Shown piece by piece: positions 34,818 through 44,200 of a stretch of 64,000 nt of DNA. Source of the stretch: Blastococcus sp. TBT05-19 (GTDB lineage: Bacteria > Actinomycetota > Actinomycetes > Mycobacteriales > Geodermatophilaceae); contig NZ_QOHI01000001.1 of NCBI RefSeq assembly GCF_003319095.1, positions 372,001 to 436,000 on the forward strand, written 5' to 3'. A model generated the notes under the pieces. That model saw nothing but the letters and a program-made list of their open reading frames with translations. It made no database searches and was not told the origin of the DNA. Both the position numbers and the translations under genes were made by a program. How positions within the stretch are numbered: the first letter of the stretch is position 1; each line of letters opens with the position of its first letter.

Positions 34818-37802
34818 GTGACGCGATGGGACGAGGGGCCGCTCGTCGGCCGGGCCGAGGAGCTCGGCCGTCTGCTCGCGCACGTCGAGCGGGTGGCTGC
34901 CGGGCGGGCGTCGGCAGCACTGCTCGCCGGGGACGCCGGGGTCGGCAAGACCCGGCTGCTCGACGAGCTGAGCCGTCGCGCGACCGAGCGCGGCGTGCGG
35001 GTCCTCACCGGGCACTGCGTCGACCTGGGCGACGTCGGCCTGCCTTACCTGCCCTTCGTCGACCTGCTGCGCCCCGTCGGCGCCGACCCCCAGCTGGCGC
35101 CGACCGCGGCGGCGGACCCGGCGCTGGCGGCCCTGCTCGCCGGCCGGCCCGTGGCCGCCCCGGCCGTCCAGGTGCTGCCGGAGGGCCGGGACCTGAGCCG
35201 GCCGCTGCCGCACCGCGCCGCGCCCCAGCCGGTCGACGACGGTCGCCTCCAGCTGTTCGAGTCCGTGGCGGCGCTGCTCTGCGAGCTGGCGTCGACGGCC
35301 CCGCTGCTGCTCGTGCTCGAGGACGTGCACTGGGCCGACCGGTCCAGCCGCGACCTGCTGCGCTACCTCCTGGCCCGGCTGGTCGACGCGCCGGTGGCCG
35401 TCGTCGCCTCCTACCGCTCCGACGACCTGCACCGCCGCCACCCGCTGCGCCCGCTGCTGGCCGAGCTGGTGCGTCTGCCCGGTGTCGAGCGCATCGAGGT
35501 CGCGCCCCTGCCCGACGCCGCGGTGGGGGAGCTGGTCCGCGGTCTCGCCGGGAGCGTCTCCGATCGGGTCGTCGAGGACGTCGTGGCGCGCGCCGAGGGC
35601 AACGCCTTCTACGCCGAGGAGCTGCTCGCCGCCGGCCTGCACGGCGAGGCGCTGCCGCTGGGGCTGACCGACGTCCTGCTGGCCCGGGTCGAGCAGCGCT
35701 CCCCGGCCGCGCAGCAGGTGCTGCGCATCGCGGCCGTCGCCGGGCGCCGGGTGCGCCACGAGCTGGTGGCGGCCGTGGGCGAGCTGACCGGCGGCGAGCT
35801 GGACGAGGCGCTGACCGAGGTGGTGCACCACCACCTGCTGGTCGTCTCCGAGGACGGGCGCTACCGCTTCCGGCACGCCCTGCTGCGCGAGGCCGTCCTG
35901 GCCGACCTGCTGCCGGGCGAGCGGGTGCGGTTGCACGCGGCGATCGCCGCGCACCTGACCGCCGAGCCCGGAGCCGGCACGGCGGCCGAACGGGCGCACC
36001 ACGCCCGCGAGAGCAACGACCTCCCCGGTGCTCTGAGCGCCTCGCTCGAGGCGGCCGAGGCGGCCTGCTGCGTCGGTGCTCCGGCCGAGCAGCTGCAGCA
36101 CCTGGAGGGGGCGCTGGCGCTCTGGCCGGCGGTGCCCGACGCCGCCGACCGTGCCGGCCGCGGTCAGGTCGCGCTCCTGCTGGAGACGGCGGCCGCGGCG
36201 CGGATGGTGGGGGAGCTGCACCGCGCCGTGGCGCTCCTCCGGGCTGCGCTGGAGCTCCTGGGTCCCGACGGCGACGCCGTGGCCCGGGCGCAGGTGCACT
36301 ACACGCTCGCGCAGGCCATGGTGCGGGTCGAGGACGTGGCCGGCGCCCACCGCGAGAGCTCGGCGGCGATGGCGCTGGTGGCCGCGCAGCCGCCGTCGAA
36401 GGTGCGCACCTGGGCCGCGGCGACGCATGCGCGGATGAGCTACTCGGTCGGCGCGATGGAGGAGGCCGAGGCCGCCGCCGAGGAGGCCCTCGCCGCGGCA
36501 GATGCGCTGGGCTTCGACGGCGCCTGGTCCGACATCGCGGTCACGCAGGTGCGGGCACGCCCGGGCGCCGATCCGGTCGAGGTGCGGGCCCGGCTCGCCG
36601 AGGCGCTGACCCGGGCGCGCCGGTCGGGGAACGCCGAGGTCGAGATCCGGGTGCTCTACAACCTGGCCACGGTGGCCTTCGAGGCCGGGCGCATCGAGGA
36701 GTCGCTGGGCTGGACGCGGCGCGGCACCAGGCGCGCGCACGAGCTGGGGGCCGACTGGTCGTACTACGCGGCGGAGCTGCGGCACCTGCAGGTGACGGCG
36801 CTCTACATGACCGGCGACTGGGACGGCAGCCTCGCCGAGGCCGACCTGCTGGCCCGCGTGCCGGAGATGGCCGCCCACGTGCGGGCCGACGGTCTGCTCG
36901 TGCTGGTGGGCCGCGGCGATCCCGCCGCGCGGCAGCGGGTCGAGTGGGCGCGGGGCCTCCTCCCGCGACTGCGCGCGCACATCCTGCTCGACCTGGTCAC
37001 GGCCGCTTCGGAGATCGACCTGGCCGCGTGGGAGGGCGACGCGCAGGCGGCCCTCGACGTCGCGCTCGCCGCCTGCGAACGGCTGCGGCAGGAGTGGGAG
37101 GACGACCACCTCGGCGTGCTGCGCCTGGTGGGCACGGCGCTCGCCGCGCTGGCCGACGCCGCGGACGCGGCGCGCCGGGGCGGCGACACGCCGGGTGCGG
37201 AGCGGTGGGTGCACGCCGGGGAGGGGCTCGTCGGCACCGCTCGGGAGGCGGTGGAGGTCTACCGGCGCGGCTACGGCGACACGATGGGCGTCGAGGCGAC
37301 GGCCTGGCAGGCGCGGGTCGCGGCCGAGGCGGCCCGGCTCCGGGGGGAGGCCGCGCCGGAGCTGTGGCGCACGGCGGTCGAGGCGTTCGGCTTCGGGCAC
37401 GTGTACGAGCAGGCCCGGTCACGGCTGCGGCTGGCCGCGGCGCTGCTGAGCGTCAACGATCGCGCAGGCGCGGCGGAGCAGGCCCGGCTGGCCCACGAGG
37501 TCGCCGTCCGGCTGGGGGCGCGGCCGTTGCGGGAGGCCGTGGAGGCGCTGGTGCGGCGGGGCCGGCTGGACGTCGGGGGAGTGCGGGCGGTCGACCCGTC
37601 GGCGGTGCTCACCCCGCGCGAGCAGTCGGTGCTGGCTCTCCTGGCGCAGGGGCGCACCAACCGGCAGATCGGCGCGGAGCTCTTCATCAGCGAGAAGACC
37701 GCGAGCGTGCACGTGAGCAACATCCTGGCCAAGCTCGGCGCGAACGGCCGCACCGAGGCCGTCGCCATCGCGGCCCAGCGGGGCCTGCTCGTGGAGAGCT
37801 GA
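34818..37802 (+). CDS. Large ATP-binding LuxR-family (LAL) transcriptional regulator
   Basis: 994 residues. An N-terminal STAND/AAA-like ATPase with Walker A GDAGVGKTR (about 36-44) and Walker B LLLVLEDVHWAD (about 166-177) is followed by a long helical, TPR-like region rich in Ala/Glu/Arg (about 400-900). The C-terminal LuxR helix-turn-helix has LTPREQSVLALLAQGRTNRQ and LFISEKTASVHVSNILAKLG (about 930-985). Such regulators sense an effector through the central region and switch on ATP. GTG start chosen by WDEGPLVGRAEEL and a leaderless -10. Target genes are not clear. Confidence 0.9.
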   Translation: MTRWDEGPLVGRAEELGRLLAHVERVAAGRASAALLAGDAGVGKTRLLDELSRRATERGVRVLTGHCVDLGDVGLPYLPFVDLLRPVGADPQLAPTAAADPALAALLAGRPVAAPAVQVLPEGRDLSRPLPHRAAPQPVDDGRLQLFESVAALLCELASTAPLLLVLEDVHWADRSSRDLLRYLLARLVDAPVAVVASYRSDDLHRRHPLRPLLAELVRLPGVERIEVAPLPDAAVGELVRGLAGSVSDRVVEDVVARAEGNAFYAEELLAAGLHGEALPLGLTDVLLARVEQRSPAAQQVLRIAAVAGRRVRHELVAAVGELTGGELDEALTEVVHHHLLVVSEDGRYRFRHALLREAVLADLLPGERVRLHAAIAAHLTAEPGAGTAAERAHHARESNDLPGALSASLEAAEAACCVGAPAEQLQHLEGALALWPAVPDAADRAGRGQVALLLETAAAARMVGELHRAVALLRAALELLGPDGDAVARAQVHYTLAQAMVRVEDVAGAHRESSAAMALVAAQPPSKVRTWAAATHARMSYSVGAMEEAEAAAEEALAAADALGFDGAWSDIAVTQVRARPGADPVEVRARLAEALTRARRSGNAEVEIRVLYNLATVAFEAGRIEESLGWTRRGTRRAHELGADWSYYAAELRHLQVTALYMTGDWDGSLAEADLLARVPEMAAHVRADGLLVLVGRGDPAARQRVEWARGLLPRLRAHILLDLVTAASEIDLAAWEGDAQAALDVALAACERLRQEWEDDHLGVLRLVGTALAALADAADAARRGGDTPGAERWVHAGEGLVGTAREAVEVYRRGYGDTMGVEATAWQARVAAEAARLRGEAAPELWRTAVEAFGFGHVYEQARSRLRLAAALLSVNDRAGAAEQARLAHEVAVRLGARPLREAVEALVRRGRLDVGGVRAVDPSAVLTPREQSVLALLAQGRTNRQIGAELFISEKTASVHVSNILAKLGANGRTEAVAIAAQRGLLVES

Positions 37803-37806
37803 TCCG

Positions 37807-38058
37807 ATGGGCGTCTACGGCTGGTACGACCTCTCGTGGAAGGAACGGCGCACGGTGCTCCGCCTGGCGCGGCGGGGTGAGCGGCATCCCGACCCGCGGA
37901 TCGCCCGCGTCGCGGAGGAGTGGGCCCGCGAGACGCTCGAGCCGGGCGCCTTCTTGTCGGGCCTCTTCGCTCTGTTCGGGGACGACGGGTTCGGGCAGCG
38001 CCGAGGCGCGAAGCGGATCCTCCGAGTATCCGCCGGACGGCGACCGGGGACGCGGTAA
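37807..38058 (+). CDS. Small conserved-looking protein, function unknown
   Basis: 83 residues: WYDLSWKERRTVLRLARRGERHPDP, then AEEWARETLEPGAFLSGLFALFGDDG, then a basic tail. Four bases after the LAL regulator stop, so probably cotranscribed. ATG start. No domain recognised; basic and amphipathic, with one short hydrophobic stretch. The 9-base gap to the convergent helicase gene holds no terminator. Confidence 0.6.
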   Translation: MGVYGWYDLSWKERRTVLRLARRGERHPDPRIARVAEEWARETLEPGAFLSGLFALFGDDGFGQRRGAKRILRVSAGRRPGTR

Positions 38059-38066
38059 CGCTCCGC

Positions 38067-39857
38067 TCAGAGCATCGTGCGGAGGCGCTCCCGGCGGGCA
38101 CGCAGCACGTCCACCGACGCCGACGCCGACGGCGGCCCGGGTACCGACTGCCGCAGCTGCGTGTGCACGACGGCCTGCGGCTGCGCGGTGCGCGCCGCGA
38201 CCCGGTTGACCAGCCGGTTGATCTCCCGGCGCAGCTCGGCGGCATCCCGCCACGAGCGGCCGGCGTCGTCCTCGTCGGGGTGGTCCTCGACGACCATGAA
38301 GTCGTCGGCGTCCGCCCGGTGGCTCGCGGCGATGCGCAGCCGCAGCTCGTCGTCCCGCTTGGCCAGCAGCTCCGCCGTCTGCGCGGGGGTGAGCAGGCCC
38401 GGGATGCCCAGGAACTCCTCGTCCTCCTCGCCGACGACCACCGCCGGTCCGGTGCCCTCGCCGGTGTGCGCGGTCCCGCTGTGCAGCACGTGCGCGAAGC
38501 GGGCGTCGGCCTCCAGGGCCTCCCACTGCTTCATCTCGCCCTCCCGCGGCTCGCGCGGGGGCAGGTCGAGCGCCCCGAGCTCCTCGTCGGGCTGCGACTT
38601 CGGCGGCGGCATGACGTGGTTGCGCTGCTCCTCCATCGAGGCGGCCAGCGAGAGCAGCGGGCGCACGGCGGGGAGGAACACGGTGGCCGACTCGTGCGGC
38701 GACCGGGAGCGGACCACGCGGCCGACGGCCTGGGCGAAGAACAGCGGCGTCCGGTAGGAGGTCATCCAGGCCAGGACGGCGGCGCGCGGGACGTCGACGC
38801 CCTCGGAGATCATGCGGACGCAGACGGCGATGCGCGCGGACCCGGTGGCGAAGCGCTCGATCTTCTTCGACGCCTTGGGGTCGTCGGAGAGGATCAGCTC
38901 GGCGGCCTTGCCGGTGACCCGGCGGACGATCTTCGCGTAGGCGCGGGCGTCGTCCTGGTCGCTGGCGAGGATCAGGCCGGCGGCGTCGGGCATGCCGCCT
39001 TCCTCGCGCAGGTGCGTGATCCGGTCGTCCATCGCGGCGATGACGTGCGGCACCCACTGGCCCTTGGGATCGAGCGCGGTGCGCCAGGCCTGCATCTCGA
39101 CCGACTTCGTGCCGGCCTCCGACAGCGAGGCGGCGACGACCTCGCCGGCGGAGTTCCGCCAGCGCGAGGTGCCGGTGTAGGCGGCGAAGACGACGGGACG
39201 GACGACGTTGTCGGCCAGCGCCTCCTTGTAGCCGTAGGTGTAGTCGGCGCGGCTGACCAGACCACCGGCCTCGCCCTCGAAGGTGTCCTCCTCGTACCGG
39301 ACGAAGGGGATGCGCTCGTCGGGCTTCGTGCGGAACGGGGTCCCGGTCAGGCAGAGCCGGCGGGCGGCCATGCCGTAGGCCTCCTCGACCGCCTCGCCCC
39401 AGGAGAGGCCGTCACCGGCGTGGTGCACCTCGTCCAGGATCACCAGCGACTTGACGGCGGTGGCGCGGGCCGCGTGCAGCATCGGCTTGCCGGCGACCTG
39501 CGCGTAGGTGGTCACGTAGCCCTGGGTGCCGGCGCGGACCGGTCCGACGGCGTTGGTCAGGTTCGGGTCGAGCACGATGCCCATCGCGTCGGCGGCCTCG
39601 GCCCACTGCAGGCGCAGGTGGTCGGTGGGGGCGACGACGACGACGCGGGCGACCTCGCGGCGGGACAGCAGCCGGGCGGCCAGCGTCAGCGCGAACGTCG
39701 TCTTCCCGGCGCCGGGCGTAGCGGTGACGAGGAAGTCCTTGGGGGACTGCTCCTCGTACTGGCCGAGCGCGGCCTGCTGCCATGCGCGGAGCGGACGGCT
39801 GGTGGTCTGCGGGCTCGTGGCTTCCGCTCGCAATGCACTCCCCATGACGGGGTCCAT
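38067..39857 (-). CDS. DEAD/DEAH-box superfamily 2 helicase
   Basis: 596 residues. Motif I ATPGAGKTT (about 43-51), motif Ia VVAPTDHLRLQW, motif II ILDEVHH (DEVH), motif III LTGTPF, and in the second RecA lobe SEGVDVPRAAVLAW and motif VI QAVGRVVRSR. The C-terminal 180 residues carry acidic, unassigned sequence. Start ATG 39857; ATG 39845 and an upstream ATG 39968 are alternatives, the last giving a long atypical N-terminus. Type-III-restriction-like helicases of this kind act on DNA; the exact role is not known. Confidence 0.87.
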   Translation of the reverse strand: MDPVMGSALRAEATSPQTTSRPLRAWQQAALGQYEEQSPKDFLVTATPGAGKTTFALTLAARLLSRREVARVVVVAPTDHLRLQWAEAADAMGIVLDPNLTNAVGPVRAGTQGYVTTYAQVAGKPMLHAARATAVKSLVILDEVHHAGDGLSWGEAVEEAYGMAARRLCLTGTPFRTKPDERIPFVRYEEDTFEGEAGGLVSRADYTYGYKEALADNVVRPVVFAAYTGTSRWRNSAGEVVAASLSEAGTKSVEMQAWRTALDPKGQWVPHVIAAMDDRITHLREEGGMPDAAGLILASDQDDARAYAKIVRRVTGKAAELILSDDPKASKKIERFATGSARIAVCVRMISEGVDVPRAAVLAWMTSYRTPLFFAQAVGRVVRSRSPHESATVFLPAVRPLLSLAASMEEQRNHVMPPPKSQPDEELGALDLPPREPREGEMKQWEALEADARFAHVLHSGTAHTGEGTGPAVVVGEEDEEFLGIPGLLTPAQTAELLAKRDDELRLRIAASHRADADDFMVVEDHPDEDDAGRSWRDAAELRREINRLVNRVAARTAQPQAVVHTQLRQSVPGPPSASASVDVLRARRERLRTML

Positions 39858-39931
39858 CTTCACCGGCGGAGGGGCAACACGCCCAACCGGTCCCCTGCCG
39901 CGTGCCCGGGCGGTGACGACGTATAGGAGCC

Positions 39932-39956
39932 AAGCGCAGGTCGCTGACCTGCGCTT
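39932..39956 (-). terminator. Hairpin between the DUF3592-like gene and the helicase gene
   Basis: AAGCGCAGGTC pairs with GACCTGCGCTT (11 bp, 3-base loop). On the minus strand it follows the membrane-protein gene by 109 bases and precedes a TATACG (39925-39920) that may be the -10 of the helicase gene. On the plus strand TTCCC follows. Confidence 0.6.
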
Positions 39957-40064
39957 TCCCGCCGTCAAGAGGTGGCGCCTGTGGGGATCCTCATGCCGTG
40001 GGGGACCGGCTCGTCACCCCGCCGGTCACGCAGATCCCATCGGCCCCGCGCGCCCGCCGGCAGC

Positions 40065-41855
40065 TCAGCGGACCGGCTCGCCCGCCTCGCCGTCGTCCCC
40101 GTCGGGGCCTGCCGCGAACCGGGCGAAGCTGCCGGCGCTGTCGAGGAGGAGCAGCAGGGACGACGCGTCGGGCAGCGTGGCGGGTCCGGCGGGCAGCAGC
40201 GCTCCCCGTCCCGCCACCTCGAGGACCACGAGCTCCCCGTCGGCGAGCCGTCCACGGGCGGTGAGCGCCACCTTCGGCCCGCCGGCGAAGGCCGCCGCCG
40301 TGCCCTGCGGGAGCGGCGTCACCAACGGCACGGCGAGGAAGCGGGCAGGGCTGACCACCGGGTCGCAGACGAGCGCGACCGGGTCGCCCTGCGCATCGGC
40401 GGTCAGCAGGCCGACGGCGGGGCGAGGGTCCTGGGTGCGGATGCGCTGCACCGCGCGCACCCTGGTCAGCATCTGCCGGCAGCGCAGGCCGGCCCAGGCC
40501 GCCGCCAGCAGCACGCCGACGACGCCGGCCGCAGCACCCAGGCCGAGGCTGTCGTCGGAACCCGTCAGGCGGGCCTGTCCCGGATCGTCCACGGCGTACT
40601 CGACCGTCACCGTCTCGCCGGCGTCGGGCAACCGGCCCGTCGCCACGTCCGCGAGGTGGACCGATCCGCCGGGAGCCAGGTAGCGCACCTGCACGTCGTC
40701 GGGCAACGGGCCCGTCCCCTCGACGGGGTCGGCCTCGGTCACCGTGCCGGTGGCGGTCCCCGTCGTGCCGGTCGCCAGCACGTACCACCGGTACGGCCAG
40801 GGAGCGGTGACCGCGAGCACCAGGAGGAGCACGGCGACCGGCGCGAGCAGGCGGAGGCCGACGTGGCGTGGAGCCACCGGGCTGCCTGCGCCCAGGGGCC
40901 GGCGGAGCTCCTCCCACCCGTCCTCCGCCACCTGGCGCAGCGCGTGGGGCGCCAGGCGGGCGACGAGGGAGCTCGGCTGCTCGTCGCGGGCCGGCACCAG
41001 CTCGTCCTCGGACAGCGCCGGCAGCTCCCGGTCCACCGGGAGGCGGAGCACCGGCTCGGGTGCCTCGTCGGGCCGCAGCCGCCGTCGGCGGTCGCGGACC
41101 AGGCGCCAGGCTCCTGGCGCGGCGAACAGCCCACCGAACAGGGGCACCATGATCACGGTCATCTCGGGGTCCACGGCGGCGTCGGTGAACGGCGGCGCCA
41201 TGGCCCAGACCGCGAGGGCCGACCCGGCCGGTTCGCCGTCGCAGTCGACCTCGGACTCGTGCGTCCGGCCGTCGCGGGTCCAGCTGACGTCGCAGGAGTC
41301 GTACTCGGGGTGCACGTCGGTCACGGTCGCGGTGACCGTCTCCCCGCCCAGGACGAGGTAGGTCCAGGTGAGGACCCATGCCGCGGCGAGGGCGATGGTC
41401 GCCATCGCCCACCTGCTCCGCTGCCACCGGTCCACCCCGGGGGCCACGGGCGCCGGGGGGCCGTCCGCCTCTGCCAGCAGGGTGACGAGCGTGGCGGCGT
41501 CGTCCTGCTGCAGCGCCAGCCGGAGGGCCGTCCGCGGGGGAACGGAGAGGCGCAGCTCGACGTCGTCCCCGAAGCCACCGCGCGGATCGGTGCGGACCGC
41601 GAGGAGCCGCGCGCCGGTCAGGTCGACCGCGACGTCATCGCGCCGGTCGTGCCAGGTGGCCTGGGCACCGGAGAACCGCAACCGGCCCGCTCGGAGCGGC
41701 GCCGAACCCACCCCCAGCCGAGCGCGGCAGGTGGCCGCGGCGCCCTCGGAGAGCCTGGCCCGCCGCTTCCTGGCCCGGGCCATGCGCACCACCCCGATCC
41801 CGAGGCCGAGCACGGCGGCCGCCAGGACGGTGAGCAGCGGGGGCAGCAGATCCAC
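40065..41855 (-). CDS. Large membrane protein with two DUF3592-like domains
   Basis: 596 residues. A first helix at about 4-24, more helices near 153-173, 231-245, 325-345 and 442-460, and soluble parts between. Two segments look like repeats of a DUF3592-type beta domain: TVTATVTDVHPEYDSCDVSW (about 177-215) and GTATGTVTEADPV (about 355-420) ending in VTVEYAVDDPGQARL. The C-terminal 140 residues have no recognised domain. GTG 41855 starts directly before the first helix; GTG 41906 is possible. No function known. Confidence 0.65.
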   Translation of the reverse strand: MDLLPPLLTVLAAAVLGLGIGVVRMARARKRRARLSEGAAATCRARLGVGSAPLRAGRLRFSGAQATWHDRRDDVAVDLTGARLLAVRTDPRGGFGDDVELRLSVPPRTALRLALQQDDAATLVTLLAEADGPPAPVAPGVDRWQRSRWAMATIALAAAWVLTWTYLVLGGETVTATVTDVHPEYDSCDVSWTRDGRTHESEVDCDGEPAGSALAVWAMAPPFTDAAVDPEMTVIMVPLFGGLFAAPGAWRLVRDRRRRLRPDEAPEPVLRLPVDRELPALSEDELVPARDEQPSSLVARLAPHALRQVAEDGWEELRRPLGAGSPVAPRHVGLRLLAPVAVLLLVLAVTAPWPYRWYVLATGTTGTATGTVTEADPVEGTGPLPDDVQVRYLAPGGSVHLADVATGRLPDAGETVTVEYAVDDPGQARLTGSDDSLGLGAAAGVVGVLLAAAWAGLRCRQMLTRVRAVQRIRTQDPRPAVGLLTADAQGDPVALVCDPVVSPARFLAVPLVTPLPQGTAAAFAGGPKVALTARGRLADGELVVLEVAGRGALLPAGPATLPDASSLLLLLDSAGSFARFAAGPDGDDGEAGEPVR

Positions 41856-41921
41856 GGCGCGGTTATCGGCACCCGGGGGTGCGGGATCAAGATCGACCCG
41901 CAGCACCGTGCGCCGGGACGC

Positions 41922-43607
41922 TCAGTCGGCGGGCTCGTCCACCCAGTCCGGGCCGTTGACCTCGCCCGGTCCGGCCAGGTCGGCGGCGTCGACGATCGTG
42001 TACGCGTAACCCTGCTCGGCGAGGAACCGCTGCCGGTGGGCGGCGTACTCGCTGTCCAGGGTGTCGCGGCTGACCACGGTGTAGAAGTGCGCCTGCCGGC
42101 CGTCGGCCTTGGGGCGGAGCACCCGGCCGAGCCGCTGCGCCTCCTCCTGGCGCGACCCGAACGTGCCCGACACCTGCACGGCGACGGCGGCCTCGGGCAG
42201 GTCGATGGAGAAGTTCGCGACCTTGGAGACGACGAGCGTCTTGATCTCGCCGGTGCGGAACGCGTCGAACAGCCGCTCGCGCTCCTTGTTCGTCGTCGAG
42301 CCCTGGATGACCGGGGCGTCGAGCGCGGCACCGAGCTCCTCGAGCTGGTCGAGGTAGGCCCCGATGACGAGCTTCTGCTCGTCGGGGTGGCGCTCGAGCA
42401 CGCGGCGGATCACCGGCAGCTTCGAGTGCGCGGTGGCCGCGATCCGGTACCGCTCCTCGGGCTCGGCGACGGCGTAGGTCATGCGCTCCTCGTCGTCGAG
42501 CGCGACCCGCACCTCGACGCACTCGGCCGGCGCGATGTAGCCCTGCGCCTCGATGTCCTTCCACGGCGCGTCGTAGCGCTTCGGCCCGATGAGGGAGAAG
42601 ACGTCGTCCTCCCGGCCGTCCTCGCGCACCAGGGTGGCGGTGAGGCCGAGCCGGCGGCGGGACTGCAGGTCGGCGGTGAGCCGGAAGATCGGCGCGGGCA
42701 GCAGGTGCACCTCGTCGTAGACGATCAGGCCCCAGTCCTGCGCGTCGAACAGGTCCAGGTGCCGGTACTCGCCCTTCCGGCGGGTGGTGATCACCTGGTA
42801 GGTCGCGATGGTGACCGGGCGGATCTCCTTGCGCTCGCCGGAGTACTCGCCGATCTCGTCCTCGGTCAGCGTGGTGCGGGCGATGAGCTCGCGCTTCCAC
42901 TGGCGGCCGGAGACGGTGTTGGTGACCAGGATCAACGTGGTCGCCTTGGCCTCGGCCATCGCCGCGGCGCCCACGAGCGTCTTGCCCGCGCCGCAGGGGA
43001 GGACGACGACGCCCGAGCCGCCGGCCCAGAAGCCCTCGACGGCCTCCTGCTGGTAGTCGCGCAGCTTCCAGTCCGCCTGCTCCAGGAAGATCGGGTGCGC
43101 CTGCCCGTCGACGTAGCCGGCGAGGTCCTCGGCCGGCCAGCCGATCTTCAGCAGCGCCTGCTTGAGCCGGCCGCGCTCCGAGGGGTGGACGACGACCGAG
43201 TCGCCGTCGATGCGGGCGCCCAGCATCGGGGCGACCTTCTTCGACCGGACGACCTCCTCCAGCACCGCGCGGTCGGTGCTGGTCAGCACCAGCCCGTGCA
43301 CCGGGTTGTTGGCCAGGGTGAGCCGGCCGAAGCGGTCCATCGTGTCGGCGACGTCGACCAGCAGCGCGTGCGGTACCGGGTAGCGGGAGTAGCGGACCAG
43401 CGCGTCGACGACCTGCTCGGCGTCGTGGCCGGCGGCGCGGGCGTTCCACAGCGCGAGCGGCGTGACCCGGTAGGTGTGCACGTGCTCGGGGGAGCGCTCC
43501 AGCTCCGCGAACGGCGCGATCGCCGCGCGGCACTCACGGGCCAGCGGGTGGTCGACCTCGAGGAGCAGGGTCTTGTCCGACTGCACGATCAGGGGGCCGT
43601 CGCTCAA
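41922..43607 (-). CDS. XPB/Rad25-like superfamily 2 DNA helicase
   Basis: 561 residues. N-terminal damage-recognition-like domain (about 1-175), then two RecA lobes. Motif I is PCGAGKTLVG, motif II DEVHLLPAPIF, motif III LTATLVREDG, a RED motif is in that segment, and motif VI QRLGRVLRPKADG. In mycobacteria the equivalent (ercc3) has ATP-dependent helicase activity and is linked to DNA repair. The TTG start at 43607 was chosen because the next residues (SDGPLIVQSDKTLLLEVDH) match the family N-terminus. Its usual partner gene, a WYL-like helicase-associated protein, lies upstream at 45034-47289. Confidence 0.93.
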   Translation of the reverse strand: MSDGPLIVQSDKTLLLEVDHPLARECRAAIAPFAELERSPEHVHTYRVTPLALWNARAAGHDAEQVVDALVRYSRYPVPHALLVDVADTMDRFGRLTLANNPVHGLVLTSTDRAVLEEVVRSKKVAPMLGARIDGDSVVVHPSERGRLKQALLKIGWPAEDLAGYVDGQAHPIFLEQADWKLRDYQQEAVEGFWAGGSGVVVLPCGAGKTLVGAAAMAEAKATTLILVTNTVSGRQWKRELIARTTLTEDEIGEYSGERKEIRPVTIATYQVITTRRKGEYRHLDLFDAQDWGLIVYDEVHLLPAPIFRLTADLQSRRRLGLTATLVREDGREDDVFSLIGPKRYDAPWKDIEAQGYIAPAECVEVRVALDDEERMTYAVAEPEERYRIAATAHSKLPVIRRVLERHPDEQKLVIGAYLDQLEELGAALDAPVIQGSTTNKERERLFDAFRTGEIKTLVVSKVANFSIDLPEAAVAVQVSGTFGSRQEEAQRLGRVLRPKADGRQAHFYTVVSRDTLDSEYAAHRQRFLAEQGYAYTIVDAADLAGPGEVNGPDWVDEPAD

Positions 43608-43705
43608 GGCGGAGGATCCTTCGTTCGGGGATGACGAGGCGGCAGGGCACGCGCCGGACTGTCCACGGTAACGCCGCGGGACGACGTCCCCTTCCCTCGC
43701 GCGGA

Positions 43706-44173
43706 TCAGGTGCGGGGGCGCCAGCGCTTCCAGAGCGCCGTCGCCGCGGCCCGCGGCTTGCCGTCCCAGCGCAGCTGCACGTCCACGGTCATCTGCGCCT
43801 CGGAGGCGGCGCTGACCACCGCGAGCAGCGACACGGGCTCGGCCAGCGGCGCCGGCCGCAGGAACCGGACGTCGAGGCCGGCGGTGACGTAGGCCAGGTC
43901 GGCCCCGGGGAGGGGCGCGATGCCGCGCACCTCGGCCTCGTGCATCACGGCGGCGGCGCTGTGGCAGTCGAGCAGCGCGGAGATGATCCCGCCGTTGAGG
44001 TAGCCCAGGCCGTTGTCGTGCTCCGGCCACGGGGTGAACTGCGCGGTCACGCCGTCGTCCCCGGGGAAGCTGCGCAGCCGCAGGCCGCGCTCGTTGGCCG
44101 GCCCGCAGCCGAAGCAGGTGAGCTGCGGGGCGAGCCGTTCCTGGATGCTCGGTGACGTCACGCGGGGCAGCAT
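43706..44173 (-). CDS. PaaI-family hotdog thioesterase
   Basis: 155 residues. LTCFGCGPANERGLRLRSF near the N-terminus, GYLNGGIISALLDCHSAAAV (the catalytic helix region) and YVTAGLDVRFLRPAPL support a hotdog fold acting on an acyl-CoA. Substrate unknown. ATG 44173; GTG 44161 is an alternative. It diverges from the DUF1648 gene by 27 bases. It is separated from the XPB gene by about 100 bases. Confidence 0.85.
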   Translation of the reverse strand: MLPRVTSPSIQERLAPQLTCFGCGPANERGLRLRSFPGDDGVTAQFTPWPEHDNGLGYLNGGIISALLDCHSAAAVMHEAEVRGIAPLPGADLAYVTAGLDVRFLRPAPLAEPVSLLAVVSAASEAQMTVDVQLRWDGKPRAAATALWKRWRPRT

Positions 44174-44188
44174 GCCCGAGCCCGTCGC

Positions 44189-44194
44189 TAGATT
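44189..44194 (+). promoter_or_regulatory. -10 element of a putative leaderless promoter (DUF1648 gene)
   Basis: TAGATT, then CCGGGC (6 bases), then ATG 44201. Confidence 0.55.
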
Positions 44195-44200
44195 CCGGGC

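Noticed and set aside
34553-38209. An open frame of about 1218 codons overlapping the LAL regulator in another plus-strand frame
   Set aside because: Its product is mostly Arg/Gly/Ala/Pro, with no domain; the LAL frame has all motifs.
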